Source: Narthecium ossifragum (Eukaryota; Streptophyta; Magnoliopsida; Dioscoreales; Nartheciaceae). From it: DNA of 64,000 bases. The notes under the pieces were generated by a model. The model did no database searches, had not been told where the DNA came from, and saw nothing but the letters and a program-made list of their open reading frames with translations. Shown here in pieces: positions 1 to 12,365 of this stretch; the first letter of the stretch is position 1; each line of letters begins with the position of its first letter. The translations under genes were made by a program, and so were the position numbers. The stretch spans positions 6,636,779 through 6,700,778 of the forward strand of contig OY986971.1 of the NCBI GenBank assembly GCA_963920575.1, written 5' to 3'.

Positions 1-1
1 C

Positions 2-190
2 TAACGGAATACCGGACGCGTCAACCGAGATGATGAGCTGATGCAACCCGTTTTCATCTCTACAATGACAACCCTTTATTACAACTAGCAATTTCCTACC
101 TTCAGTAAATAGTTGTCCTCGCACATCGTGCCAACATTGCTTTTGACCCTTCCACCAGCAGCCAATATTATACCGAGATAAAAAAAATAG
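2..190 (-). other. unidentified open frame running off the left edge
   Basis: Read on the minus strand, 63 codons are open from a stop at 191-193 to the window edge, with no start codon inside. The predicted peptide is rich in Cys and Trp (a GCWWKGQ stretch, later KGCHCRDENG) and looks more protein-like than random sequence. I do not recognise a family. It could be an internal exon of a gene or transposon extending left of the window, or chance. Codon use and edge position give little further help. Confidence 0.2.
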
Positions 191-204
191 TCAAAGAATT
201 TTCA

Positions 205-1924
205 GATCTCACATTATATACCAGGGTTCCGAAAACAAGAGTAGAATGTTCCCAAGTATGTGTTAAAAATTCGGATAATTGGTGATAACACCAGTTTAGT
301 TTAGAGAACATTTTTTCGTAAAAACCTCATTTCATATGTTTTTAAGGGTTTAACCCCTGTTGTTAACTTTTTAAATTAGTTGTTAATATTAAATGATAAA
401 AATACCCCTATGGATATATCAAAAGACTAATTTGGGTTGGAGAGAAGAAATGATAGATCCGGCGGTTGAGATTCGCCAGAGCTTGATCGCCGGCGAGGAG
501 GGCTCTTCCGAGCGCGGGACCGGTGAAGGAGAGTTCGTGGAGGTCTTAGGAGGCGATCCATTGGGTCAGATCTTCCTTTAGGCGATGGAGGCGGCAGGAT
601 CTAGGTTGGTGGCGCCGAAGTTAGAGGAGGCGGCTGATCGAGGTGGTTTTGAGGCCGATGGAGGTTGATAGAGGATGGGGATGAGTTCGGAGATGATTTT
701 GGTGGTGGTTAGAGCTGATTTGGTGGTGAGGAAAGGCCGGAAGGGAGGTCGACGGCGGCAGGGTACTTGGTAGGGGCTTTGCTGGAGTAGATGTAGGCGG
801 TTTTGTGGGAGGAGGACGGAGGACGATGGGGAAGGAAGGGGGGAGGGGTTTGGTGGTGATATGGAGGAGCGGGGGAAGTTAGAGCTGCCTCAATGACGGA
901 CCGCGGCTCTGGATCAAGCCGACCGAGCCGGGACGATGAAGTCCTGGCTTACGGGTGAGACGAGCCGAGCCGGTTCGAGGAAGAGAGAAAATCAGGGGAA
1001 AATTAGGAAAAAAAATCTGAAAGAATTGGGAATAATTAGGAAAAAGTGAGAAATTATGGGAATATTCTTTTGAGAAGTGAATTCGTTAATCTGAGATTTT
1101 GACTCGGTTCGTGGCACTGAAGTGAGCCGATGGCGAGCCAGTTTGAGGCAAAGAGAAAATTAATGGGAAAAGTGGGAAAAAATTGGAATAGTATGGGAAA
1201 GTGAAAAAAATTAAAGGTGATCAACCTCTGCGAGCCGACCCAATCTGAGGTGGGCCGGGACTTACGATGAAGTCCCAGTTCCCTCGGTTAGCTCCGTGGG
1301 TGCGGGGGCGAGCCACGGGTGAGCCGTGAGCGAATCAATAGAGAAAATGAGAGAAAATAGAAAAAATGGCTGGAAAATAGAGGAAAACATATGGAAAAAC
1401 AGGAAAATTAGAGAAAAGCCGAAAAAAATAGGAAAAAAGGGGTAGAAAAATATGGGAAAGGGTGGAGAAAATTACAAAAGGAAAGTAGAGGGGCCACCCA
1501 AGCTACAACGCTATGGCTCCTTCGTCGCGTTCGAGCGGCTCCGGTCCATGGGGCTTTACCCCCTACCACTCCGGCGAGTTTAAGGCCGAGGACATCCAAG
1601 TGGTGCAGGATCCAGAGCCCCAACACGGAGGATTGGAATAGAGAGAGGGTGGCGACGGAGTGGAAGATAGAGAGGGTGGCGACGGAGTGGAAGAGAGTGA
1701 GGGCGGTGAGCCAGCGAGGGAGCTCTGGGCAATGGTGGCGCGGACTCCGGACGGTGCTTGGTTGGGGTCGGGATCATTGGGATCTTGAGGTGAGAGAACG
1801 AGTGAGATATTATTGTAGGGATGATGTGAACACATCATGATTGTTCACCATAAATAGATGGAGATTGACGGTCATGATTAGCCATTGGAGTGGTCATGTG
1901 CAAAGCACGTGCCAGTTTACCATC
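205..1924. other. intergenic, GA-rich repeat-like DNA
   Basis: No gene is supported here. From about 430 to 900 the plus strand is G-rich with many GGCGG/GGAGG runs. From about 900 to 1340 there are three degenerate copies of a GAGCCGAGCC / GTGAGCCG block, each followed by an AGAGAAAAT A-rich stretch, which suggests an old tandem or transposon-derived repeat. From 1620 to 1700 a 30-bp AGAGAGGGTGGCGACGGAGTG unit is repeated. Short open frames on both strands are low-complexity (Ser/Pro/Arg) and are not credible proteins. Confidence 0.4.
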
Positions 1925-2060
1925 TATTGACTTATCGCAGTTGGGTGTTTGGTGGTAAATCGAATGGTTTTGGTAATGTAGGGTTTATTTTGAGCGGTTT
2001 TAAAACAGAGGGTCCAAACTGAACATTTTCTAAATTACAGGGTAGTAAAGTGTTATTTGC
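1925..2060 (-). repeat. isolated MULE terminal inverted repeat
   Basis: Read on the minus strand from 2060, this segment begins GCAAATAACACTTTACTACC and matches for about 115 bp the two termini of the large MULE at 10931 and 41816, including the blocks around TTTTAAAACCGCTC and the CATTCGATTTACCACCAAAC region. No matching opposite terminus was seen at 1-1900, so it is either the right end of an element whose left part is lost or outside the window, or a solo terminus. Confidence 0.6.
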
Positions 2061-5000
2061 TAAAGATAAAAATGAAGTTAAGAAGATACAAATGCAGTTA
2101 AAAAGATAGAAATGGGGTAAAAAAGATAAAATGGTGTAAAGACAAAAATAGAGTTAAAATGATGAAAATGGAGGAAATATAAAAATTGGATCGACGGTCA
2201 AATGAACTAGCCGAAGGTCAAGACCGGCATACGAGGGTTTGTAGGGACATGGGGAATTAATCCCCGATGTTTAATCAGCTAGAACGGCGGTGGAAGCAGC
2301 GGATCTAAGGTGCAAAAAAGGAAAGATAAAAATAAAGGGGAATGATTAAAATGGAGAAAAGATAAAACAGGCTGAAATGTAAAACTGTATCGACGACCAA
2401 AAGTGCTCAATTTTATGTCGTCAATTTTTCAAATTTTATGTATATTTTTTTAATTTTAGATCATCAATTATTCAAATTTATGTACAATTTTGATGCGTAA
2501 ATTGTATTTTGATAAAAAATATTCATGAAATCTATGCATTAAATCTAAAATTGCTATGCTAAAATTGATGTGTAAATTTGACGGCACGAATCTAGTTAGA
2601 ATCCGGCTTGCAATTAGTTCTGATTTGAGCTCATGGCTTGATCTGACTGAATAAGATCAAGCTAGATCTAGATCTAGTTAGATTTGGCTCAAATTGGTTC
2701 TGATTTGATCCCAAATGACTCAATCAGGTTAGGGTGGAGGCAGATCGGGTCAAACTAAGCTAATTGGGTCAGATAGAACCAAATCTAATTGGATCAAGGG
2801 GCTTGACTCAACCGACTCGACTTAACGGCTAAGACTCGCCGGACTTGGATCGGCGGCAAGGGGACTTTGCTGGAGCTCTGAACTAGTAGAGGAAAGTTCG
2901 TTGGGAGGTGGGGAGTTGATCCACGGTGTTGGATCGCTGGATTCGGCGACGTGGGAGGCGGGAAGGAGAGGGGCGGCACCAGCTTCCTCGGAGAAGAAGG
3001 GTGATGCCGGACCCGGCTGTGCGGGGCGATGCCGGATCTCGGGCCGAAAGTCGTCAAGGTGGTCGGATATGGTGGTAGTGGACCTCGGGAAGGCCGGGGC
3101 GGTGGAATAGTGGTGGCGGCGTCGGATATGAGAGAGGTGGAGCTCGGGATTGGCTTTGGGCGGAGGAGTTGGCTGGTGGTGGGAAATGAGACAAAGGTGG
3201 AGGGGTTCATCAGGATAGAGAGGGGGTGTACCAAGGGGTCGTAGCTCGTCGGGAAGGAGAGTGGAGGCCACGGTGGATGGAGGTTTGGAGGTTGGAGACG
3301 GTGGTATAGGGAAGTGTCGGCACCGGCCTTGAGGAAGGAGGGGAAGCTCGGGGTGCAGAGGGTTTCAGGAGAGAGGATGATGGCGTTGGAGTCGTTGTGC
3401 GGTGCCAAGAAGGAGGTGGATGCGGCTGCAGGGCTCGGGACCGCCGTGAGGTCGTCAGAGACGTCGTGGCAACGTTGGAATGGAGCTTGGGGGCTGAGTT
3501 GTCGGAATGAGGTTAGCACTGGGATGGGGTTAGGATGAGGTTGCCGGAATTAATGGAGGTTCATCGGAGTTGGGGTGGTGGCGGAAGGTGAGGTCGTGGC
3601 AGAGAAGACAAGCTCGCCGAAGTTGGACAGATGGCCGGCGAGGGGTGGCGGCCGTGGCTGTAGGTGGAGAAGGGGAGGTATCTCTCGTCGGAGGAGAGAG
3701 GAGAAAGAGAGAGGATAGGGAAAAGGCTGAAAAAAAAGAAAATTAAAACAAGGGTATTTTGGTCTTTTTTGACCGATTTGGGCTTATTGACCTAAGAAAA
3801 GTGGGTCTGGGATTTTTGGCAAAAAGGATGGGGCTCTGGACAAAGAGGGGGCATGATCATGATATGAGGCTCTGGACCCTTTTCCCTTAAAAATACAATC
3901 TAAAATGTAGAAAACTATGCATAGATGTCCCACATAAGTGGACTTGCACACTTGCAATGTTTGATCTATCGATTCATTATATAGCCACACTGGGTGATTA
4001 TGTTACATCTGATATATTTGTCCGTCCTTCCGAATTAGAGTTTTAGTGATGGGATGAAAGACTTTCCAAATGCTATTCATGATTTAACTATTTTTTATTT
4101 TACTCGACCATTATTTATGCAACCCTTGGAGATTGTAATCATGGATACACTTTTAAGTCCTTTTTAATGTATACTGACTAAAAATTTTGTTACACATGGA
4201 ATCAAAGTTAAAGGTACCTTTTACCTTTGGGTTTTTAGCTTACGATAGCTATTATGGGGATATTGTGGAAAACTGCCGTCTTGCCAAAATTGCATCAGCT
4301 ACCTCCATTATCCACTTTGTTTGCAACTAAGTTATTGAATAGATATCTTTTGTTTGTAGCTTAAGCTTGACTGACTTATTGCAGTTAGACCCGGTTAACT
4401 TAACGTAACTTGATATGAAAAATAAAAGGTTGTCTCTGCTTATTATGTTCATACATGTGGAGTCGGACAGCCTAATGTCTGTCGCCCACTAACCTGATAA
4501 CCTGGTATCCATTAATCCAAGTCCCGACTTAAATTAATTTCAAAAAGTAGTAGTGGGGGTGTTTGGCGGTCGGCGGTGGTAGTGGTAGTGGTGGCCGAAG
4601 ACGATAGAGGTGGTGTCTGTGGTGGCCGAAGGTGGTGGTGGTCCCCGGAGTTGGTGGTGGTAGTGGCGTGGTGAACCGATGGCGGCGGCGATACTTTACT
4701 AAGATAATGTTAATATATTAGGGATATTTTTATAGGATGATGGTAAGACGAAATATTGTTTAACAGAATGGTAATTTGGTCACTTTGTCCTGTCAGAGCA
4801 TCTAGGAGAGGGAATATTCTCAGAATATTCTATTTAGTTTAACGAAATAGAAAAAAATGCTAAGAATTAATGATAGAGTTTATCATCAAATGCATGCATG
4901 AATGTATGTCATAATTTCCTTCTTCATTTTGTGGCTCTTTTTGAAGATTAACTCTTTGTTCTCAATGAAAAGAAAATTAGATAAGGGAATCTTAGAATAA

Positions 5001-5880
5001 ATTTGTAGGCTGACAAAACACCTCTACATTGTTCATTATTTGGATTGGTTAGTAAATGAGATGTCAGTGACCGATCAATTTCTAACCAATTTTCCAACAA
5101 TTTCTAGAGGATAATCCTCTGTAATGTCATCTTCGAAATTTGTTGTGATCCAAAGAAATTGGATCAAATGACTTGAAGCTAGTCCTAAGATGATTGTTGA
5201 ATGAGGTAAAAATCAAATATTCATAAGCGACTAATTAAATTATTGAACAATTATTGCCTTTGGCCAGTCGCGTGTCTTACTGGACATATAGTCTTTCATA
5301 ACCGACCTACTTCTTGTCATATAAATCAAGTTGAAAGCTGTCCAGTTACGTTAGCACTACCAAGCTTGCAATTTGAAGCAAAAACATACTTTGATTTTTT
5401 TTTGTAAAATATGGAGCTTTCACCTTTGTTTTGCTACCAATTTTAAACGAAATTAAAAGCCAGATAGCACAAATGATTATAGAAAAAGTTCATAGAATGT
5501 TATTTCGTGCTTGAATGTGTTCTTTATTGTTATTGAAGTGTAATTTAATTCACTACTCAAAAAAGCAAGTAGGGGATTAAAGATTCCTCGAATATGATGG
5601 GCTTTCTATATGCTATATGCAGTACATTTTATCGAAATGTTTAGTATGCTTAAGCATTTGATTGGTGAAGAGTAATGTAACAAACAAAAATTAGGAAAGT
5701 CTACAGAGAAGGGGGGAGAAAAAGAAGACGACTAGATAACCTTGGTTTTCCATCCCTATTTCTACTCCTTGTTTTTCCTTTTGTTGATATATGATCAAAA
5801 GACTCCAGGTTGTTCATAACATATGGCTTTGTAGACAACAATTTGAAACTTTGAATTATCTCGGTCACACCCTATTTCCT
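2061..5880. other. intergenic, no gene recognised
   Basis: The stretch is AT-rich with one GC-rich island at 2790-3720. That island contains a 241-codon minus-strand open frame (2794-3519) made almost entirely of Ser, Pro, Thr and Arg, with overlapping open frames on the other strand. This is what a GGAGG-rich low-complexity block yields, so it is not called as a gene. A second G-rich block of GGTGGTGG repeats lies at 4560-4690. 5880-6080 precedes the assembly gap and may contain upstream exon sequence of the RING gene, but no confident exon was found. Confidence 0.35.
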
Positions 5881-6080
5881 AATTTCCTTTCTACAAACTG
5901 AAGCAGAGTTGCCCCAGGCCCCCAACTTATGCCACTCGGCTTTACACCTCAGTTATTGGATCCGATTAACTGGGAATAATGGCGTGAAATTGAGGTTCTT
6001 GCCCAAAACAATGGGGTTTTAAAGTTGGGTCAGACATGAATTGTCTTACTGTGGATTGCCGTCCCGATGGCACGCGCCGT

Positions 6081-6280
6081 NNNNNNNNNNNNNNNNNNNN
6101 NNNNNNNNNNNNNNNNNNNNNNNNNNNNNNNNNNNNNNNNNNNNNNNNNNNNNNNNNNNNNNNNNNNNNNNNNNNNNNNNNNNNNNNNNNNNNNNNNNNN
6201 NNNNNNNNNNNNNNNNNNNNNNNNNNNNNNNNNNNNNNNNNNNNNNNNNNNNNNNNNNNNNNNNNNNNNNNNNNNNNNNN
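6081..6280. other. assembly gap of exactly 200 N
   Basis: Two hundred consecutive undetermined bases, a round number typical of a placeholder of unknown true size. Open frames crossing it are meaningless. It lies in front of the RING-finger gene and may hide one or more of its 5' exons. Confidence 0.98.
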
Positions 6281-6598
6281 AAACTTTAATGCAGAGCTCA
6301 TTCCTCCATACCTTCCCCTCTGATATATGGAGCATCCATTCCAGAAAACACATGAAGTAGTTTAGGTAAGATCAAATTCAAGTTTGCATGGTGATCATAA
6401 TAGGCACTTCCTTTTAGCATTACATGTTCCATCTTACTTTCTTGCTTCCTTGATATTTTCTCACTCTCGCTGCTTGGAAGTAAGCTTTCATTTCTTTGTA
6501 TTACTTGATCTTTTCACTGTGGCTTCATTTTCTGTTTCCTTGATTGAGCAATTAAGATGCCTCTTGGTGAAAAGTAAGATTTCTATTTGTTTTAAAAG

Positions 6599-7126
6599 GG
6601 TGAACGACTGAGGCAAGCAATATTGGAAAAGGTTCAGGCAAAACAACTCCAGACTTTGAGATCTATTGAAGAAAAAATCCTGCAGAAGATCCAACAGAAA
6701 GAAATAGAGGTGGAGAATATTAACAAGAAGAACATGGAACTAGAGGAGCAGATGAAACAGCTAAGCAATGAAGTTGGTGCATGGCAGCAACGGGCCAAGT
6801 ACAATGAGAACCTGATTGCCACTCTCAAAGTAAGCCTGCAGCAAGTGTTGGCTCTGGGCAAGGAAAACAAAGAAGGGTGTGGAGACAGTGAGGTGGACGA
6901 CACTGCCTCTTTCTGTCATGGTCGGCCCGGGAGCCTCCAACTCCTGTCCAAAGAGAACAAGGACATGAAGGATCTGATGACCTGTAAGGTATGCTATGTC
7001 AATGAGGCTTGTATGCTTTTGCTACCTTGCCGGCATCTCTGCTTGTGCAAAGAGTGTGAGAGTAAGCTCAGCTTCTGCCCCCTGTGTCAGTCTTCTAAGT
7101 TTATTGGCATGGAAGTATATATGTAG
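6599..7126 (+). CDS. BOI/BRG-type RING E3 ubiquitin ligase, 3' exon
   Basis: This exon encodes about 175 residues: a coiled-coil-forming, Gln/Glu/Lys-rich segment (roughly residues 8-90) and a C-terminal RING. The RING follows C-x2-C-x11-C-x-H-x3-C-x2-C-x6-C-x2-C, contains LLLPCRHLCLC, and ends in FIGMEVYM. This is the architecture of the plant BOI-related (SBP/BRG) ligases, which act in stress, cell-death and gibberellin responses. The open frame has no good ATG. A splice acceptor (TTTTAAAAG, ending at 6598) puts GGT GAA CGA CTG in frame, giving GERLRQAI, as expected for an internal junction in this family. The N-terminal exons were not found and may lie in the gap at 6081-6280 or to its left. 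It reads open to its stop, so it is probably functional, but the gene model is incomplete. Confidence 0.85.
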   Translation, partial: GERLRQAILEKVQAKQLQTLRSIEEKILQKIQQKEIEVENINKKNMELEEQMKQLSNEVGAWQQRAKYNENLIATLKVSLQQVLALGKENKEGCGDSEVDDTASFCHGRPGSLQLLSKENKDMKDLMTCKVCYVNEACMLLLPCRHLCLCKECESKLSFCPLCQSSKFIGMEVYM

Positions 7127-7345
7127 GATAAAAACTATCAGATCCAGTAAATTAATTGACCTTGAAATACTCAATTGTCCTAGTGTGCTGCTTGTGCATA
7201 TGATGTTAAACCTGTTTCTCACCTTCCATTATTGCGTGTTTAAAAAATCTCTGCAGGGAAAGCTTGTTGCAGCATCAAGCTATGCTATTATGTATCTTGC
7301 ATCGAGTCTACGGAATTTACAGGACGATATGTTGTAGTTCATTGA

Positions 7346-7489
7346 GGGGGTGTTTGGTGCCGCCCCATCCTGATGGATCCGCAGGATGGGGGGACCCGCG
7401 GTGGGATCCGCGCGTTTGGATCTCGGACGGATTCCGCATGGATCCCCGAGCAGACGCCCCCACGGATCCCACGCGGTCCAAACAAGCCC
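7346..7489. mobile_element. MITE, Tourist/Harbinger-like
   Basis: A 144-bp GC-rich segment with imperfect terminal inverted repeats: GGGGGTGTTTGGTGCCGC at the left and GGGCTTGTTTGGACCGCG read inward from the right. It is flanked on both sides by TGA. The GGG-x-x-TGTTTGG terminus and 3-bp duplication fit Tourist-type PIF/Harbinger MITEs. It lies in the 3' flank (possibly 3' UTR) of the RING gene. A short hAT-type MITE is the alternative. Confidence 0.55.
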
Positions 7490-8847
7490 TGAGTAGCTTC
7501 ACGCTAGGAATTCACATTTACGTTCGAATGAAAATGTGTAGGACTGACCTTTGTTCCCAAAAATTGCAAGTGAATCCATTAGCATTCCCATGGTATGCAA
7601 ATGTTTCGCAATTGTGCCATGTTTTGTTCCAAATAGGGTTTGGATTGGTTGATCAGTAGGTGGGCTGACTACCTTTATGAGATAGATCTTGTTTCCACTC
7701 ATTCTTTTGATTATACCATCTGTGTTACCTACCACAGGTGTCTTCTCCTTTTACTGTGATCAACATGGTTTGGTGATCCTCTGTTCTTTGCTAATTAGAC
7801 CAAAGTAGAATATGTAGAACTTTGTGCATGATTTTGGATTTGAGTAGGGCAGATTTGATGAGCCATATTGAAGTCGATGTTTGCTTATGACATCAAGGGT
7901 CGAGTGCCTAGTTACACAAGACGTAAGAGGGAAATGTTCTTGACGAAAAAATGTGCTATTAGGCTGAATTATCATATATCAGGCTCGAACATTTGTTTGG
8001 TCGGGCTTAGGCAAAGCTGGGTTCGGCCCGAACTCGAAATTTCGGGCTTGGCCTGGCGTGATTAACGCCAATGGACTGCCCTAGATATTGTCTTACGGAC
8101 GACTCAACTGGTTTTGTGGTAAAATCTTATGACCTTTTCCATGAGGTATTGGGTTCAAATTTGTTTTGAGGACTTTGTGGTCGAAGTTGTGATGTCGTAA
8201 AAGATACTTATCTTTCCTAAGCCAAAATCAAAAGTTCAAATATTTACAAAAAATGAAAGTTAAATTCAAAAATTAGTACTTATGAGTGAGACTCTTTTAC
8301 ATTTGAAATGTGTTTCCAGGTACTGCATAGAAGTTCTCTTGTTCCAACCAACGGCCCATTTTCCCCATTCCTGCTGTGATATCATCTGCACCATGAGCAT
8401 AGCTTCAACACGACTATGCAGTATCTGTTGTTTATATTCGATCACACTATTTAGAGAGAGAGAGAGAGTGCATATTGCTGTAGGCATCAGAGAAGAAGAC
8501 ACCAGAGGCAATAGAAAATGCAGGAGAGACTGACAAGAAGAGGACGGAGGAGAGTATCATTTGAAGGCCTCCTCACAGGAAAACTTTGTTTGATTCCTTC
8601 CCTTCTTCTATTCCAACTTTATCATATGCTACACCCCATAAGCAGTCTTTAGAACAGTCACACACACTGTTGGTGCAACTGGGGGAGCTAGCTGAGATCT
8701 TAAATATGGAGAATTTAATAGGTTGAAGAATTTGATAGTGTTTTAAAGATCATGTGGTGAAGTGGGCATGCAGTGGTCATGCATGTGAGGAGGTGTGGAA
8801 AGATGTGGAGGGTTCCTTTGTTCTTGAGATTAGAAAGATTAGAATAG

Positions 8848-8926
<79 letters not shown>

Positions 8927-10930
8927 AGATTAGAATAGAATCTTTTCTCTCTCTCTCTCATCACTCAAGAACAAGTTTGGAGAAGTGATGGGTTTTGTAA
9001 GGATCCACCTGAGTTGCTGACATATGATGGGGACCATGATTCAGTCTTTAAATTGGGATGGCCTTCTTTTGTTTGTGTCTTCCTTTTTTCTTATCTTTTG
9101 ATATGATCTAACTTGGCAGCTTCCTTTTGGAGAGAATTTTACTCTCTGTTATGGTAACTTGGTTCATTGGTGCAACAATTCTCCTTTTTATCTAGGAAGA
9201 TACCTGTGAGTCTTTAGTTGGGAAGCAACTTTCTCTAGTGTACTATTTTTTGTTAGTCAAGCCAACAGACTGGTGGAAAAACAAGAACACAAAAATAGAC
9301 TCTGCATCAAACCTCTCAGCAGATGCAAGCCCATCAGCTTGCAAATTCTGCCTCCTAGGAACAGAAAATGAAAGACCAATCTAGTACACCGTTTGGAGGC
9401 GTTCTTTAGGGATGGTGTGATTGCATGAGAGAGAGGAAATGACTTATAGGAAAATCTCACTTTCAACGTAACTATTTTGTTTGAGCTCAATTAAGCTGGC
9501 TTGGATCGCTAGCAGACCGAACTAGCTCGAGTTCACCATTCTAAGCTTGAACCGATATTGAGCTGAACTCGAAACTGAGCCAATCTCTATCGAGTTCACC
9601 ATTCAACATGTATGGGGAATCGCTTGGTGAACTCGGCTCGATACTCAGGTCTATGTCAAACTCCCATTTGTTGAGGATTCGGGGTTGAGAATCACGAAGC
9701 TAGGATTTGGAAAAATAACAACGGGATTATGAGAATTAGTGGATTTATAAAGAATCACACAAAGATACAAGATTTACAAGAAAAAAATCACCGGACAATC
9801 TAGGAGAAAATTTATTATGGAAGTATGGGATTGTTAATGTTTCTTCTAGAGAGGTAGTGCATATCTCCAATCGGTGTTATACATCGAGTCAACTTGAAAT
9901 CCCAACCCAAACCACCCTAAATCGATCCGGTCTGGCTACCAATCTGACTGCACCTAGTCGCTCCAACAGATCGGATCCTAGTTCAACCTCAAGAGTACCA
10001 CAACCTCATTTCCATTTGAGAAATAAAAGAGCTGGAAAACCTTGTATAAATGTACAAGTGAAGAAGACAGAGGGAAGAGATGGAGTCCTTTTCCCGACAT
10101 TGTTTGGTAACTGTACAACTTTTGGTCACAATTATACCCATCACCTGATCGATCACCAGCTGCAGGGCGGTGTATGCATGGGAGAGGCAGGGTCAGACTA
10201 GACTAGTATTAGTAGTATTAGTAGTAGCAGCAGCAGCAGGGTGAGAGGAGAGATCGAGGTAGGTCATCAGTCTCGTGCAGAGAGTGGAGGCATTGATGTT
10301 TGGAATGGAATCTTATAAAAAAGCAGTGGGAAAGGAAAGATATATAAAGAGAAGAGAGAGACAGAGAGAGTGCGTGTGTTTTTGTCTTAAAAGGAAAAGA
10401 AGAAAGAGAGAGAAAGAAAAGAGGAGAAGAAGAAGGCGGGGGAAATGTCGTGCAGCAGCTTTAAACCTCGTCTCGTTAGTCGATGCGTGTCGTTTTTATC
10501 TGCAAGTAGTGGATTATAAAATGACGGAGGATGGATGGATTCTTTCTTTCTTTTGTCTTGGGTTTTGGTGCTGCAGGCATGATGATGGTTGGGGAAAGTA
10601 GAAGCCACGGATTCAAAACACTGGAGAGGAGCATCAAGTAATGTATACAAACCTCCCTCTTCTTGGAAACTACTTCGAACATGCCATCTCTGTAGTTTAA
10701 TCACTAGACAATTTTGGAGTATTGGACATTCGTACTTGTATTTATGATTGGGAAAGGGGTTCGAAAAGATGGCTTGTTGTAAAAAAAAAGTTTGAAAACT
10801 GATTTTTGCAAAAGACCAGCCGGTGGGGTTGTGTTCAAACAAACCTATGTGGTTGGTCACGTGATATATATAAAATGATATTTTTTATGTTTATATGAAT
10901 AATTCAATATAAACATATGTTTTTTTCTGA
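7490..10930. other. intergenic, no gene recognised
   Basis: AT-rich DNA without a credible coding region. It contains the CT microsatellite at 8853-8925, a purine-rich block at 10340-10450 with a TATATAAAG box at about 10340, and an AGC repeat at 10227-10239. The box followed by a GA-rich leader looks promoter-like, but no convincing downstream open frame follows, so a non-coding transcript or chance are both possible. Confidence 0.3.
8853..8925. repeat. (TC)n microsatellite with duplicated flanks
   Basis: About 36 TC units. The sequence AAGATTAGAATAGAATCT occurs immediately left (from about 8837) and again immediately right (from 8926), each followed by a TC run (the second is only about 8 units). 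The array therefore appears to have been duplicated together with its flank, probably by slippage or unequal exchange. Confidence 0.95.
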
Positions 10931-11095
10931 GCAAATGACATTTTATTACCCTGTAATTCAAGAAATGTTCAGTTTGAACTCTATGTTTTAAAACCACTCA
11001 AACTAAATCCTACATTATTAAAACCATTCGATTTACTACCAAACATCCAACGACGTTAAGTCTTTAAACGGTAAACCGGCACGTGACCACTGTTT
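10931..11095 (+). repeat. left terminal inverted repeat of the MULE
   Basis: Matches the inverse of 41816 inward: GCAAATGACATTTTATTACC, then conserved blocks around TTTTAAAACC and an AACGNCGT region, ending near an ACCGG/CACGTGACC stretch that is also present at the right end. The same terminus occurs at 1925-2060. Confidence 0.8.
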
Positions 11096-12090
11096 ACCTT
11101 TTTTTCAACCTAATCGTTTAGGGTTTACCTTTTCTTCACCCCGTTAGACCTTTTCTTCCCCCCGTTAAGTCTCGAGAGAACGCCCGGAGTCCCTCCACCG
11201 CTTCGCCGGCCGGAATCTCCATCATCGACGACGCCAACACATGTCCCATGTTAGTTCCCCCCTATCTATTGCCCCTTCTATCATGTCCTGGGGATTGGAT
11301 GTCATTGTCTTCATGGTCCCAGTCAATTTTGATTCTACTTTATGGAGTTTTGTGGTCCCAGTGATGTTAACATGATCTTTAAATCGTTTAATTCTACTTT
11401 TCATGTAACTTTCCATGTAATTTTGTATGGCTCTATTGTTCAGTGTCGTGCTTTCTTTGTTTTGTCACTAAGTACAACATGTTGTGGTCATGGTGCTAGA
11501 ATTCACATGTGATTTATGTTGCTTAGGTTGGTTTACTTGTTAGTTGTTTATTGTGTTTCACAACATTGTGGTACTTGGATGTTTTCCTTGTTTCATCACT
11601 ACCTACAACATGTAAAGACAACAATGCCAATTGTTTTCCTTATTTGGTTAGTCTTGTTAGTTGTCACGCCCCGCCTCAATTAATTATAAAATATCTCAAT
11701 GATTTATTTAAAATTTTGGCATGACCCTTGGGCACGGGGACGTGAGATCACTATTACAACATGTCAATCACATCTATCAGGGACACATTCGCCCACTTAC
11801 ATTCATTCATGTTTTATGTACATAGGATTTGTAACATCAAAATACAGGATATGACAACCCAAATTTACAATATACAACCCCCTTTTCGAATTCCAACATA
11901 TACATGCCTTTTTATACATAAATAAAAGAAGCAAAAATACAGAATGACTCCTCAGCACAGTACATGATCTCCATGGGATGCAGTGGTCTTAGGCCTACCT
12001 GCACCAAAAACCAAAAACCCAAACAATGAGCTCAAAAGCCCAGTAGGAGTCACCTGACACACTCTAGGACACTGGTGTACACCCACCTAT

Positions 12091-12365
12091 CCTAGTATAC
12101 TGCCCAAGTATGGTCTGGCTAGTATGGGTAAGTCTTACACGCACAGTCGCCGCGTCCGCCCGTCAATGCTCGCCCATACCCTTATAGACTCTATACCCAG
12201 CCCTAGTATACTAGTATAGGTACAACGTCATATACTAGCTTACTGATCCTAGTATGGTCTGGCTAGTCTGGGTAAGTCTAACACGCACAGTCGCCGCGTC
12301 CGGCCGTCAATGCTCGCCCAGACCCCTATAGACTCTATACAGGCCTCAGTATACTAGTATAGGTC
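12091..12365. repeat. tandem duplication, 144-bp period, inside LTR A
   Basis: Two copies of a unit containing TGGTCTGGCTAG and ACACGCACAGTCGCCGCGTC, offset by 144 bp (for example TGGTCTGGCT at 12111 and 12255), each ending in a CTAGTATAGGT stretch. They differ by a few substitutions. Confidence 0.85.

Noticed and set aside
2794..3519. 241-codon minus-strand open frame
   Set aside because: Almost only Ser, Pro, Thr and Arg, with open frames on both strands of the same GC-rich block. No domain and no splice or start context.
8853..8925. CRISPR-like or regularly spaced array
   Set aside because: It is a simple dinucleotide repeat; no spaced repeats of the CRISPR kind were seen anywhere in the window.
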